A DNA stretch of 64,000 nt from Xylaria sp. FL1777 (taxonomy: Eukaryota > Ascomycota > Sordariomycetes > Xylariales > Xylariaceae): contig MU400510.1 of NCBI GenBank assembly GCA_022578965.1, forward strand, positions 186,001 through 250,000. The letters run 5' to 3'. A program made the position numbers and the translations under genes. The notes beneath the pieces are model-generated. The model saw only the letters and a program-made list of their open reading frames with translations, was not told the DNA's origin and searched no databases. Within the stretch, counting starts at the first letter, position 1. Every line of letters starts with the position of its first letter. Below, piece after piece: positions 36,810-49,025 of the stretch.

Positions 36810-38290
36810 ATGGCCCCTCATGTGTTCCCCCCGTCAACTCTCGTCTTCGATAGTCGGACGCAAATCATAGGTCAGTCCCTTCACTCATCTGACATAAGAC
36901 CGTGCCCTGTTCTGATTGGACAATGCCAGACAACTGCAAGTTCATCATAAGCAGAGATGATGTAGTGCAGGTAATCATCAGCAAAGATCCTGCCGATAAG
37001 CTCTTGAAAGCGTATGCTGTGCAGGGTAGCGAAGATGCCCGTGAGGTTCTGTTAGTGTCAGAACCTTGTGAGAGTCCCCAAAAAGCAATAGACTCTCTAC
37101 ACGCAAAGTCATGTGAGGCAATTCACAACTATATCACGATAAATGGCTTCTCGAGACCCCGCGACCTTAAAGCGGCCTTCCTTGAACCCAACTTAGACGA
37201 CGACGATGATGCTGTCTCCATCGTCTCTGGTCACTCCGAGTCCTCGACTGCTGCTTTGTCTGAATGGGGCAGCTCTGGTGATGAGGCCACGATGCTGAAG
37301 CATGCGCCCGGGGCCAATGGGGCTTTGAAGGATCGACAGCGTCCTTCTGGCCGCCCGGACTGTGGTACGGTGACTGCCCCTGGTGCCCATGAGCCAGCGG
37401 GAGATTCGCGTTCAAGGGGAGCAGCCCGAGACGTCTTCGCGCCAGCACCCCCACACACCCGCGCCGTCCGCCCTGCGCGTTCTCGTTCGCCCTCGTTCGC
37501 CTACAGACAAGCGCCACCGCCGCCACCCCCTGGACACCCTGGCATGAATGGACCTCCAGCTCCGCCGCCTTCCATGCGAAAAACGACCATGCCCCCACCC
37601 CCGCGCTCCTATCCTGCGGGCATGGCGGGCGGACCGCACCCCGGTCGTCCGCAGAATAACATGAATCCTTCGATGCCTCCCACCCAGCACTTCACCTGTT
37701 TTCGCGCCCCCGGGTTCTCCGTAGACGGCCCCTCCCCGATGCCTCAGTGGCACAATCGACCTCCTAAACCCCAAGGCCATAATGCTAGCGACAATACCAA
37801 TGGCAACAGCAATGGTCACGGCAATTACCCGCCTCGACCCCTTTCCGTCTTCCATCCTAACATACGTACCCATACTGTCCGTATCACGGTGCACTGGCTA
37901 CGCCACGGTCAACACCGCATCATAGCTCAGTGTCAGCCGACCCGCGAATCCCTGCAAAGCGCGGCCGTCACAGACGTACGCATGAACCCGGGTGCCTTCA
38001 CCGGCGAAAGTAACCCCAACAACAAAAGCAGCAGCGCTAACAGGAATGGCAATGAACTGACCCTGCGTGCGCATGTGCGCCAAGCCGTGTTTGCTGGCGA
38101 GCCGTACGACATGCGGACGTTCCACGGCCAAGACCTTGCGCGCTTGTTCCACGCCATGGCTGCGGATGATAGTATGCCGTCATTCGAGGTCGTCGTTGAG
38201 GATCTTCCTCCCAATTTTGATGACAGTGACGACGATGAGGCGAGCGTCCAGGGATCCCTGGCCCCGGCGAAAGCTGGGAAATGGGACTAA
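36810..38290 (+). CDS. Proline-rich protein of unknown function, 473 aa
   Basis: Two exons, 36810-36870 and 36930-38290 (1422 nt); the junction joins DSRTQII to DNCKFIISRDDVVQVI in frame. I do not recognise the family. Residues 1-110 look globular (alternating beta strands, then an amphipathic stretch EALHNYI-like near SCEAIHNYITINGF). Residues about 120-300 are low-complexity: acidic/Ser first, then Pro-rich with poly-Pro runs (APPPPPPGHPG, PPAPPPSMRK) that could bind SH3, WW or profilin. A second compact part (about 310-450) has strands HTVRITVHWL and the end FEVVVEDLPPNFDDSDDDE. It is GC-rich, with long antisense frames that are shadows. Real gene likely; function unknown. Confidence 0.7.
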
Positions 38291-39514
38291 CTGAGCCCTA
38301 GCCTCGCCACGTCGCTACCTCAAGACACGGCAGTTGGGAAAGGTCAAAAGTGCTTGCAGGCATGCCGGCTGTAACATATGACTTGGGTCGCAAGCCCAGG
38401 CGGTATCTGGTTTTCCTCTCCCTTGGTAGGGCGTCTCAACACCTTCCTACCTAGTTAATTATCCGGCCTTGTAATCTTCTCCTTTTCAAGTGATACACAG
38501 AACGTGTGCAGGCTTTTGGGGGGGAGGGGCGTATTTCCATTCCATTGGACCTTCGTTTTTCCCCTTGTTTTCATGATCATATCAGGTCGGGACTCTCTTT
38601 GTACAAATTGGTCTTGTCACAGGCTCTGCCGCCTTCCACTCACTCCCTTCCTTAAGTTAGAAAGGTATTCAGGGATTCAAGAGAAAAAGTACTAGCGCAG
38701 ATTTCCAAACACGCCGCTGTCTTTACTTGATACAACGGCTTTGCTACGCTGTCTACATAGTATGTAATTCAAAGTAATTATCACAAAGTATGCAAATCTT
38801 CGCTAGCGTGCACCGGCAGACTGATATGTGCGTTTAGAAACTAACTTAGGTGGTTGTATCAAGTTTCACCCCTTTTTGTCTGCTTTGCACTATTAACGTC
38901 TTAAAATCAAGATTTGAAAACTTCCCGGGTTCTTAATACCACCTTGTGATATATAGCTTGAGATAACATGACAGTTTTTGCCGGCTATACATGAGAGTAC
39001 CAATTATAATCCAATACCACACAACGCCTTACGAGAACTCAAATCATTGTCTATACTATGAGTAAAGAGTAAGTAAATCCCCTGCTCACATATGATATCA
39101 ACATGGTTTCTCTTGTCCCTATATTCGGGTTTCAATTCAAATGTTCGCCCTGTTTGTGTTATGAGTCGGAATACGAGTCTATGATCGACAGCAGGCGATC
39201 CGACCGAAAATCCTCCACCATCCAATTTTTTCGAACTACCTATACATTACTAGTATACACTACGAAGCCAGGATCAGGGGTGTTTTGATTTTGGGGGAAA
39301 AAAAGGGAGCTTGCGTTGCTTCACCTTGAAGTAGGTATTCTAACTATTCCCACTTAAACAACCGAGGCTTTGGTTTTTTTTCGCCTAGTAGATTAGGGTA
39401 ACTCCAGTCACAGAGCAAAGCTTCCCATTTTCGGATCCGCCTGCCTTATCGTTAACACCATCGTCCCACAAGACGGATGATTGCGTGACGGATTCTTCCA
39501 TCTACCTCTACCTT
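38291..39514. other. Intergenic region
   Basis: These 1.2 kb lie between the proline-rich gene and the tRNA gene. Sequence is AT-rich near 38.7-39.1 kb. No gene is supported. Confidence 0.55.
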
Positions 39515-39650
39515 GCCCGGTTAGCTCAATCGGTAGAGCGTGAGACTCTTAATCTCAAGGTTGCGGGTGAGTACTAGACAGACAGACAAGAACAGTCACG
39601 GCGATGAAAATACTAATTCGTACGTCTAGGTTCGACCCCCGCATCGGGCT
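39515..39650 (+). tRNA. tRNA-Lys (anticodon CUU) with a 63-nt insertion in the T arm
   Basis: Read as 39515-39566 joined to 39630-39650, this gives a 73-nt cloverleaf without mismatches: acceptor GCCCGGT with ATCGGGC and discriminator T, D arm GCTC/GAGC, anticodon arm TGAGA/TCTCA with loop CTCTTAA (CUU, lysine), and T arm GCGGG/CCCGC with loop TTCGACC. The A box (TAGCTCAATCGG) and B box (GGTTCGACCCC, using the last G of the insertion) are intact in the DNA. The anticodon loop has no intron. The insertion has no run of four T that would stop RNA polymerase III; a T7 run at about 39697-39703 can serve as terminator. A pseudogene cannot be excluded, but the perfect stems argue against it. Confidence 0.85.
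39567..39629 (+). other. Spliceosome-type intron-like insertion inside the tRNA-Lys gene
   Basis: The 63 nt begin with GTGAGT, contain TACTAAT (39611-39617), matching the fungal branch-point consensus, and end with CTAG 12 nt later. Length and signals are the same as those of the protein-gene introns in this window. It splits the T arm between positions 52 and 53. The tRNA splicing endonuclease normally removes introns after position 37, so that route would not explain removal. Confidence 0.7.
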
Positions 39651-42600
39651 CAATTCCTGATGCTTCTCAGATCAACTGAGGATAACAACCAATATCTTTT
39701 TTTATCTTTCTTTGAGGCCATTCGCTAGTGATCCTCTAGTTTTTTTCTTTTTTTTCTCTGTTCTTTTCGTGCGGCACAGGATCAACGAGTAGATGTTGTA
39801 TATAAGAGTGGCGGTGGCCATCACTACCTTCTTTATCAAATCAGCATCTAGAGCCCCGTTGAGGCGACAACGTGCAGGCTCTATCGAGATTTCGTGCAGC
39901 CATGCTACCTCGACTCATTGGTAAGTAGGCATGTTGGTGCTTAAGATGGGTGGTAGCTGGGATACAACTCTGCCCAAGGCGCGACCATTCCATATTAACA
40001 CACGTAACATCCATGTTCCATGTCACGTCTATGCGACTATTTACCACCCATTGCAGAACGGTACGCTTATACAGAAAATCATGGCAGAAGCAACTGACAA
40101 AGCCGGATTTTCGGGGCAAGGAGGGCTCAAGCACAGGATGAACTCCCGCTCGATCCCAACCAGCCATTTATTTCAACGGAGGGCATAGAACGCAAAAAGG
40201 TCTGACCGACCGTATGATTCCACGAAAGCCTTGAGTTCACGGCCCAGGCCACGTCGTATTGTAGCACATTTAAAATTTAAAGAGCTGTGATAGGTATGTT
40301 CGCCCGTTCTGTCTCCTGCCACTGGGAATGATTCCTCCTGTGGAAACTACCACGGTACTCCTGGATGGTGGGACACAACTGAAGGAGGGGGAACACGTAC
40401 GGTATGGCTATCATGACATATGATCTATGGCATGGGGATGCCTGCAGTGTGAGGGTTGGCAAGGCGGGCACAATGACTCACGTAAACAAGCACCAGGTAC
40501 ACGGAGAGCAAAGGGATTGGTCCGCTCCCCGTTGCGGGCGTGGTCTTGCGATTTCCATGGACGGGCTCACGGATTCGTGCATGAGGACCAGTCTCTTTTT
40601 TCGGTCTCGCACGCAGTCGGCTGCTTGAAGAACGGCTATGTCACACGGAGGAGATATCGTACGACTACAGCACTACCGAAAATCGTACAGTCCATGCATG
40701 GGGATCTGCAACCGCCCAGTCCCGTACGGTGGATATCTTGGAAGCGATTGCGCGTCTGCCAGCTAATTGTACGCTACTTACTATAACACAGCCATGGGTA
40801 TGGCCAACTGTCTACGTAGTATAAGTGAGACGTAGCACGTACCGTCATCCTACTAAACAGAGAGGGCATAGACTGACTGGGAGAAGGAGGGAGGCTAAGT
40901 ACCGACAAGTCGGTGAGGTTGGAACCCAAGCAAACAACAAACCAAAAGTGTCAGCTGCCCAGTACACTATCTCCCTCGCTTCCGTATATGACATATAGCC
41001 TGACCTATTGGTTACCTACAGCCGTACAGTTCATTCCACAGCATGGAACATCCGGCTGAGACTGACACATCACCACTGTATAATCAAATTCGATGTGTCA
41101 GATCCGACAGATGCGAGCAATTCGAGCCCGCCCTGCCGGGTTTATCGGCCAGGCGTCCTTTTACTGGCACCTCACTCTACTACCTATCATGATATGTCAT
41201 CCGATAACTAGATCAAGACGAAAAAATATAGCTAAATATGATACAAATGGAGTGTTAATCGAATCCCGCCCGATAGTCAGTCAGCAGACTAGCCAAAATT
41301 TAGCTGTTTCGTCACACCTGCTGCTAAGAGATCGTAAGATTCACATTCATCTAACACAAGATTGGGCAAAAGCTGCTTGTACTAATACCCGAATCCAGTG
41401 CTCCGGACGATCTAGCATGCTGTCGTGGTGTGGGACATAGAAATGTGTAACAATTCCTACAGAAAAAGATATACGTGCTAGAACTTACCCAACAGTGCTA
41501 TTTTGGCCTCTTCGTGCAGCCGTCGGAATCGCCACATATGCCTGAATAAAATTATTCAGAAAGTGATCCTAACATGATCGGACAGCCGGTTTCTAGTCTA
41601 GTGCAATCGCAAATGTCATTCTCGGAGTGTATGCTAGGGAGAGTCTCTCGTATCTTGCATCTTTAGCTGTGGCTGATCTAGGGAGAGAAGCACGGCTATC
41701 TAAAGTACGGGATATCTTCGTCTGTCTTGGGAGTCCATATGCTATTATACAACAACACATTACGTGTCTTTCTCCCCTGAGTTTCGTATCCATCCCCTTT
41801 TTTCATGATTATGACTGCGACATTGAACGATTGCCCATCGTCCTAGCGTTTGTCTTGTGCTCCCCTCGTATTAGTTGTCAAGAATCCTTTCGCCGAAAGG
41901 GGGTGCAATCCTAATAATGCTCTCTTCGGCTACTGCGGCAAAAGACTGCACGATATTGTGTGGCTCCCTCATTTCTTGTTTGGGAGCTTTATATGAGCGA
42001 ATCTGAACAGAGATAGAAAAAGTGCCTTCCAAGACGTCTGTCTGTCTGTTCGACCGCAGTTCCGTGCGGAATATTAGGAAAGGCAATAAGAAAAGGAGTT
42101 CGACAGCTGTTGATGTAGCTCGACCGGTTGTTACATCGGGACCCTTTGAGCTCGGCTTACCGCAAGATATGTTAGTTGATGTTCACTTCCTTCCCGTGAG
42201 AAGTTTGACGTACCTGTCCATTATGCGTGCTGTTGCAACTTAAACTTGTGTTTCTAGGCAATACTTAGGCAAAACTTTTGATACCGTGCGTGAATCATGG
42301 CAGGGGATAAAACGTAGAATGCAAGAGGCAAAGAAAATGTGTGCTGTGTTGCGAAGCCATCTCCCTGCCTCTCTAAGGAGATAAAGGGGTGTAGTAGGCA
42401 GCTACGCCGTGAATGGGAACAATACGGTCAATGAAAAGAAAACGTGATTCTTCCCCCTTTTTGTGTATTCTTCAGCAAGGTTTACAAGCTTGAGAGAAGT
42501 CTCCGAGAGTAATCGCAATCATCTCATTACTGTCGTTCATCCCTCTTGACATGATGATGGCTAGTTCCCTTTGTCCTCTTTGTAGGCTTCATCGCCCAAC

Positions 42601-42697
42601 AATCATGGAGATGAATGCAATGCTGCCCCCAGGGGCAATTACCCGTACAATTACGAGTGAAGTGCAAATGAGTGGGAGACGAGTGAGCTCTCTAGCT
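39651..42697. other. Intergenic region, 3.0 kb
   Basis: Frames on both strands are short (at most 119 codons), overlap one another and have no recognisable domains. T-rich tracts at 39697-39760 may include the tRNA terminator. I see no second RNA gene in it. Confidence 0.5.
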
Positions 42698-44365
42698 CTA
42701 GTAGTTTAGAGAGTATTCACTGCACCCACTGCTGACGTGGTAGAGGTCGCCCCCGTAGCTATTCTCATAGACGGACTTGAAAGGGGTCTGCACTCCTGCA
42801 TCGGCGCCTACCATCCCAGCAGACATCATGCTAGACATATGCATCGGAGATGAAGGCGAGGTAGGTGTATCAATTACACTGCTATAGTCGAAGTTTCCGT
42901 TCTCCTGCGGCGGCTCGGGATATTGATAGCTCTTGGAGATCGCAGCATTATATGAGTTCTCGTGCGTCGGTAATGCCAACGGCCCAGGAGAACCAGGTTG
43001 CAAACCCGTCGAATTGACGCTCGGTTGTACCTCTGAATGGTGCTGATAAGCAAGCAAAGGTGTTTCAGGCCTTGGCCCCGTCGGATGAATGGTTTGCCGC
43101 AGACCAGCATTGCCAAAGTAGGCTGGCGAGGCCGGGGTTAAAGGCGTAGATGCAGGAGTTGAATTGAGATAGTCATAGTAAGCATGACAAGCTGGGTGGA
43201 CATGTGTCTCTGTCTCCATGCCCTCGTAGCTCTCCTTCTCATATGCCCTGAATGCATGGATGTCTGTATGCTTGTACTGGGCAGAAAGACCCCAGGTGGG
43301 AAGGGGAGGCGGAGGGGGAGGAAAACGGCTTATGGCTCTACGTCGCTTCCGATAGTGAAACCGACGACTTGGCTCTACCGAAGGGATAGGCCGTTGAGGC
43401 AAGCGGATTCTGGGTTCCTGGCTCGAGCTAGAGACTGTGTCGATACATGGAGCTTCGCGGCTTCGTCGAGCGTAAACAGAGTTGGAAATCCAGCCGTTCT
43501 CGCTATCTGCAAACTGTATATACAGAAACAGGTTAGTCAGGAGCTCTAAGCTTAGTATCATAGAGTTTGTCACATCCCACGAATAATAGAAACGAGGGCG
43601 CTAGGCGCAGGAGATGTTTTTAACACATACCAGTTGCGCGTTCTTTTGGATGCGAGCAACGCCCAGAGGATAGTTGTCTAGTAGATGTAAAATATTAGTT
43701 CCATAATTGAAAAGTTGGATCATGGGGAAAGGACAAAACCTCGAAGAACCATGATGAAGCCGTGGGCTTGAAGAGTCAATATATGATCATAATTTACCTT
43801 TACCTTGGCTTGACAGGTAATACTCGACCCAATTGAGCAGAGATATCTCTTCTTCAGTGTTGATATTTGGATTACGAAGTCGCTCTCGGCGTATCAAAAT
43901 CCACTTGTAGAAGGCATGGTTGAAGTTGTTGCAGAGGCGCTGGAACACATACTTCTTGGAGCGTGTTACTCGAAATGGGATCGACTGCCTCGTGATGTAC
44001 GTCATAACAGCCTCGTTCTTTGTCTCGATGAAATCCATGAGCTCTCGCACGTCAGAAATTGGAATGTCGTGCTTGTAGTTATGGATGCCATGGAGAGCTT
44101 CATTCAATTTCGTAGCGAGCCGGAGTGTGCGGTCTCTAGCATCGTTGTCTGGATGCTCACCATTCGTATCACCAGTATGAGGACGCTTCGCAAGCTTCTC
44201 TTTGAAGGTTTCGCAATGCTCATGCTTGCAGATCAAAGCGCAAATCGTATCCAGCTCAAATTGGGACCACTCTCGTATCTTGGGCTCTTGCTTGGAGTTG
44301 AAGGGTAGCTGAGAGTTACCCTCACGGGATAGTGAGGATTCGATAGTTTCCGAGGAAGTCGCCAT
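42698..44365 (-). CDS. Conserved-looking fungal protein of unknown function, 476 aa
   Basis: Three exons on the complement: 43798-44365, 43631-43677 and 42698-43513 (1431 nt, in frame). The N-terminal 230 residues are globular and helical: EWSQFELDTICALICKHEHC, then HGIHNYKHDIPISDVRELM, FRVTRSKKYVFQRLCNNFN and ISLLNWVEYYLSSQGK. The small exon 2 supplies NYPLGVARIQKNAQL and joins to FADSENGWISNSVYARR; this strongly patterned block crosses both junctions and supports the model. The C-terminal 240 residues are Pro/Ser/Tyr-rich and disordered. No catalytic motif, signal peptide or membrane segment is seen. I do not recognise a named family. Confidence 0.78.
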
Positions 44366-45877
44366 AGTGTTCTCTGGTGCTACTAGGGCTTGTTAAAGAG
44401 AGACGAAGGATCAAATGTTGTAGGTAGAAAGTAGGATATGGTATCAAAGACCCGAGGAGCAAAAGCACTAGGGCTTGTTCCTTCCTTGTGAATGATGATG
44501 TTAGTCTTGTTATGCTAAGGAATGAGACCTAGATGGATGGATAAGTGTAGCTTGACTGTTTCTGCAGGAAAGAAGGTCATAGGTTGCAAACGGATTACGG
44601 AGATATTGGAGGAGACTGCAAGGAGATGATGGATAACCTACAGTACGAGAAGTACCGGGGTACGGGGCAGGACAGAAAGTAGGTTGTACGTATGAGATAA
44701 GATGCAGGGAAGGCTGGAAGATAGGAGAACAAGGCTGGTGAAGGGGAATGAATGAGATCTAGGATGCTACGTACCCCGTTAAAGAGCTTCTGATGCTTTG
44801 TAACGGATAAACCAGAAGAACTCGGCTCGGTAGCTGCCTTGTAAAAGTTGAAGAGATACGTGAACTGAGCTTAGAGGTATGGAGGAAATGGATGTTGCGC
44901 TCTCACTGATCTGTATGCATTGGGGTAGAGAATGAGAGAGAGATAGAGAGAGGGGATGGACAGTACAGTGGACATGTACCCCGGCGGTGTTGTGGGAAGA
45001 CAGCCGTAAGGTTGACGATGCCATTCTAATTTCTGGTGAGTACCACAGGGAACCAAACATACCATCCTTCGCCTGGAAACCACTCGACCGCTTCGTGCTG
45101 TGCCTACATGGGTGGGTGGTAAGAGGAAGGAGGTAGAAAGGCGCGGCAGAAGGACATGGAATGCGAGGAAGAGGGGTAGACCTCATTGTAGTTATAGATC
45201 TAGGAAGTACCAGGTAGACTAGGCAGCTCGTGTTGGTGGTATGTGGCAAGCTGGGCTTCAAGAAGTAGGTAAGTGAAAAAAGACTTGGATAATCGGCTTA
45301 GTTTGTTTGCAGTCGTTCACTGCTGCCGGGCAACACTAGAGGATAAAGCGGCATTCACCCTTCGAATTCTTTTCACTCACAAATATTCAAAAGGAGAACC
45401 TAGAGAGTTTATGCGCAGTTCAATATGAATACATGTATCATGAGTTTTTGGATAGCCGGTTAGTTAGATCATAGGATCACTTAAACCCACGTAGGTAGGT
45501 TAGTTTATTGCCTTTCTAACCCAGTATAAGTACTAATTTATATCCTGCTTGTTGAAGCACTTGTTCCAAAGGCAATAGGGATCGTTTAGCTGATGAATGT
45601 TATTTAGTTATCAAGTCTTATAATGCTTGTAGAAGTCAGAGGTGATTTGATGCCCCGTTGATCTCCTACCATGGTATTTATGGCATGTAGATAGTATTTT
45701 CATAGAGAAGTTGGCTTCTCATGATTCTATACTGGTAGTGCTGCTTCACCATAAACCAGTAAATGATTCGTCCTGGGTGGAGATTATCCCAATGGTTAAC
45801 TCTATCGCCTAGAACGCCGCCCAAATGCCAATGTTCTCTTATCTCTTCCTTATGACCCACGTGGCGTTGATGATGGC
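44366..45877. other. Intergenic region, 1.5 kb
   Basis: This holds the upstream region of the 476-aa gene and the 3' side of Pik1. The longest frame (44779-45261, minus) is low-complexity and has no recognisable content. AG-rich tract at 44925-44960. Confidence 0.5.
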
Positions 45878-48800
45878 TTAGTATATACCTTGGGTGCGAT
45901 ATTGGAAGGTGTCGTAACTGAAAACATGTTAGCACACTGATATGACAACGAGGTGAGGCAACATACAGTCGTGTATAGTAGCTACCAAAAGATTTGGCGA
46001 TCAAATCGGTCTCAACAAAGCTTTCGGCTTCGTCGGCGCTCAAGTGTAATTGGAAACGCTGTCTTAAAGCTGCCGTCGTCTGCACTATGCCAGCTGAGTA
46101 GCACGGCATCTTCGAGTCCCTTCCCATCATGCTGACAAGGTCAATAATATTGTCCGCAGACCGGCGAAGCGCTTCGCTGAAAATTAGCAGAGCCATTGCA
46201 GTAAGAGACGTCTGGCAAGACCTACCTTGGAATGATTGCTTGCATAATGTCTTATAATCCTCAAAATCCGAAGACCCGACTCCACCTAAAACTTCAACGT
46301 ACTCCTGAGTGAGTTTGAAAGGGGCTGCTTCGAATCCAACTGATCCAGGCGAGTTCGAGAGCATGAATCCAAAATCAATATGAATGATATGCCCTTCGTT
46401 ATCGATGAGCACGTTTCCGTTGTGACGATCCTTCAGTTGTAGAATATATTGTATCATGCTATATGCAGCAAGTGAACGCTTGAATGCGTCCACGGCACTT
46501 CTATATGGGTCACTGTCTGGTTTCCCAAATGTCTTGACCCAGTGATCCTTGAGAGTTGCGAAGCGCCTCCTAGGGTTCAAACCGGATTCAATTGACGACA
46601 ATGTCAGGCTGCGCTTCAGGGAGTGTAAAGAGACACCGTTAGTAATCGTCTCGATAAGCCCGGAGGACTCGCCAGTCACCAAAATTTGCATGAGTTTGAC
46701 CCAGACAGGTACACCTGCGTCCACCCAAATCTTGTGACACACCTGGATTAGTTGACATGCAAATGCTTCTTGTCTTAGATCGGACCCTGTCTTTACAATG
46801 ACACTGACGAGGTCCCAGTTTTTCATCCAACCGTATGGGGAAGTCTTTCGGATACGTTCTTTCTTGACATGCCACGCCTCACCGAATACAGCAGCGCTTG
46901 GATCGTCGCGATCACCCTTTTTTTGGACGCCTCCAGTCATAGCATCGTTTTCCATCCTAGCGACGCCGGCCGTAGGGTTATTGCCAGTCGCAAATTCATC
47001 GTCGAGGTCTCCCTCGGAGACTGACGAAGTTGCGCTTGCTTTGGCGATGATCATGTCGAAGGTAGGCCCTTGGCCGTCATCTAGGTCGAAACTCTGTTCC
47101 TCAAGACTTTGCATACTGGCAATGATCTTTGATCGAATAGCTGCTACTTCGTGCTTGGGCCGCTTCCCACTGGTTGCATCCAATTGTGCTAGCATCTGCG
47201 AGGCCGTACGCATATGAGTTGCTAAAGCTGAAAAATCTGGCTGCTCGTGTGTGGTGCGCTGCCCGGGGATTCCCACTTTTTGCAAGGATCCAGGACTGCT
47301 AGATCTAGACATAGATGTACCAGAATCACGCGGTGTAGAGTCTGATGTTATATTCGTGAGACCATTTGGCATGGACCTACGAGTCGCTAGTTTTCCATTT
47401 TTCTTGTCTTGAACGTTTTCGTCAAAGGCTTTGAGCATAGGCGAACTGCCTAGATCACCAGATGTAGGCTCGAATACGCTGTCAACCTTCTCATTCTCCA
47501 GGGAGGGTGACCGTTCGCCAGCAGGTCCTCGGTGAGCATCTGATAGATCAAAGAGTCGTTTACGGTTGCTCTGCTCCGAGAGTAGGGTACTTAGTAAGCG
47601 TTGGTTATCTACCGAATTGGGGTCAAAGGTGAAGTCATCTTGGAGAATTTCGATCATGAGTAGAAATGGAACCTTTTCCGCACTGTTGAGCACAGTGGCC
47701 TCAGCGGGATTAACCCTTACTATGCGATGATGCCGACTCTTTGCAGGAGAGCCATCGACAAGTGTGGGTGGGCAGAGAACTGGAATATCGAGCTCCGCAG
47801 GTAAGTCTCTAGCAATGAGTGCAAGTTCAGCTCGTAGAGCGCTAAGTCGAGCCGGCTTAGGTACTATAACAAGCCTATTCGATATATCCTCAAGGGCTGA
47901 AAGAAACATCGTCTGCGTCCGGAAATAGTTTTGTCTAAGCAGGCTACTTTTCTGATCTGCACTCATGTCTGCTAAACTGAGAATAGGTTTCACATGATGA
48001 GAGTGCCTACGGTATATGGCTTCTGTTGGGCGTGGCAGTCGAGCAGAAAGCGGTGTCGTGGGGCGGGTAACGGTTCTTGGTGATCGCATCTCAGGTAGTG
48101 GAAGAGATGAAGAACTTAAACGGGGATCCGCTATCTTCGACTCGGTGTACCCAGGTTTTGAATTTACCTGGCTGGGGGTGATGTTGGCTCCCGCGTGTGC
48201 TGTAGACGAAGTAAGAAGACTTCGTGGCGGATTATCGGATCCGGCGGTTTTCGCATCCTGGGAGCTTCCTCCTTTATTCCCATCTCGTTGTCGTCGTGAC
48301 CTCGTAGAGGACACAGTCACCGTCTGACTCCTCGCCATCTTGAACTGTGTTTGGGATAAGTCCGAAATGGCATCGCTGGTGGGCTGGGATTTCCGTGCTT
48401 GTGCGACGGCAAGCGGTCCGGCCCATTGCGATAACTTGGGAAGTCCAACGCTGGCTAAGACGAAGCTCGCTAGGACAGTAACGGGTAGAACGTTTTCTTG
48501 GACCTTCTCATGCCGCACGGTATCGGGAAGCCCAAACACAATGTGCTGCACCTTGTTGTATACCCTCCGGCAGGTCTTAAAGGCTTGTACTTGAGGTGTC
48601 GAAGCGAGATCGTGCAGATAGGTCTGGAAGAGCCAGAAGGTCTTGGGGTGTTGCTTAGTGACTGACTATGGACTGCAGCTGAATGGACGACAACTAACCA
48701 GGAGAGCCGCACTGACAGATTCTTCACACAGGTCCAACAGAAATTCCTCCAGAGCCATGGACTCGTTATCGACGCTGATTATAAGGTGACATAGCTGGGG

Positions 48801-49025
48801 AAGGAAGAACTCGATATCCTCGTACGGGAACTGGCGAAGCTTGGAGCATAGCACGTAATGGATACCGACATGGTCGGCGTATCGGCTGCAAGTCCACGCG
48901 AGTTAGAGCTCGGTGTCGAGGAAGCAGGAGGCGCCATTGACTCACGAGAGGTATGAAACCGAGAGAAAGGGGTTTTGGTTGAAAACATCACTCTCGATAA
49001 ATCGCCGGAGCAGATCCCACGACAT
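45878..49025 (-). CDS. Phosphatidylinositol 4-kinase Pik1 (type III beta), 975 aa
   Basis: Five exons on the complement: 48946-49025, 48699-48885, 46226-48641, 45967-46171 and 45878-45917 (2928 nt, in frame). Pik1 makes phosphatidylinositol 4-phosphate at the Golgi and in the nucleus for secretion. The N-terminal lipid-kinase unique helices begin MSWDLLRRFIESDVF and continue SRYADHVGIHYVLCSKLRQF. A long disordered Ser-rich centre follows. The catalytic domain has GWMKNWDLVSVIVKTGSDLR, the catalytic loop LKDRHNGNVLID (near residue 826) and IIHIDFGFML. The short final exons encode ALRRSADNIIDLVSMM and LYDTFQYRTQGIY. Size and order match fungal Pik1. Confidence 0.95.

Noticed and set aside
37167..37894. 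Antisense frames of 143 and 160 codons within the proline-rich gene
   Set aside because: Shadow frames of a GC-rich, proline-coding region without recognisable content.
39515..39650. Treating the tRNA insertion as an ordinary anticodon-loop intron
   Set aside because: The anticodon stem and loop are uninterrupted; the insertion lies in the T arm.
44779..45261. 160-codon minus-strand frame between Pik1 and the 476-aa gene
   Set aside because: Low-complexity Ser/His/Leu sequence with no domain; may lie in a long 5' leader but I cannot support it as a gene.
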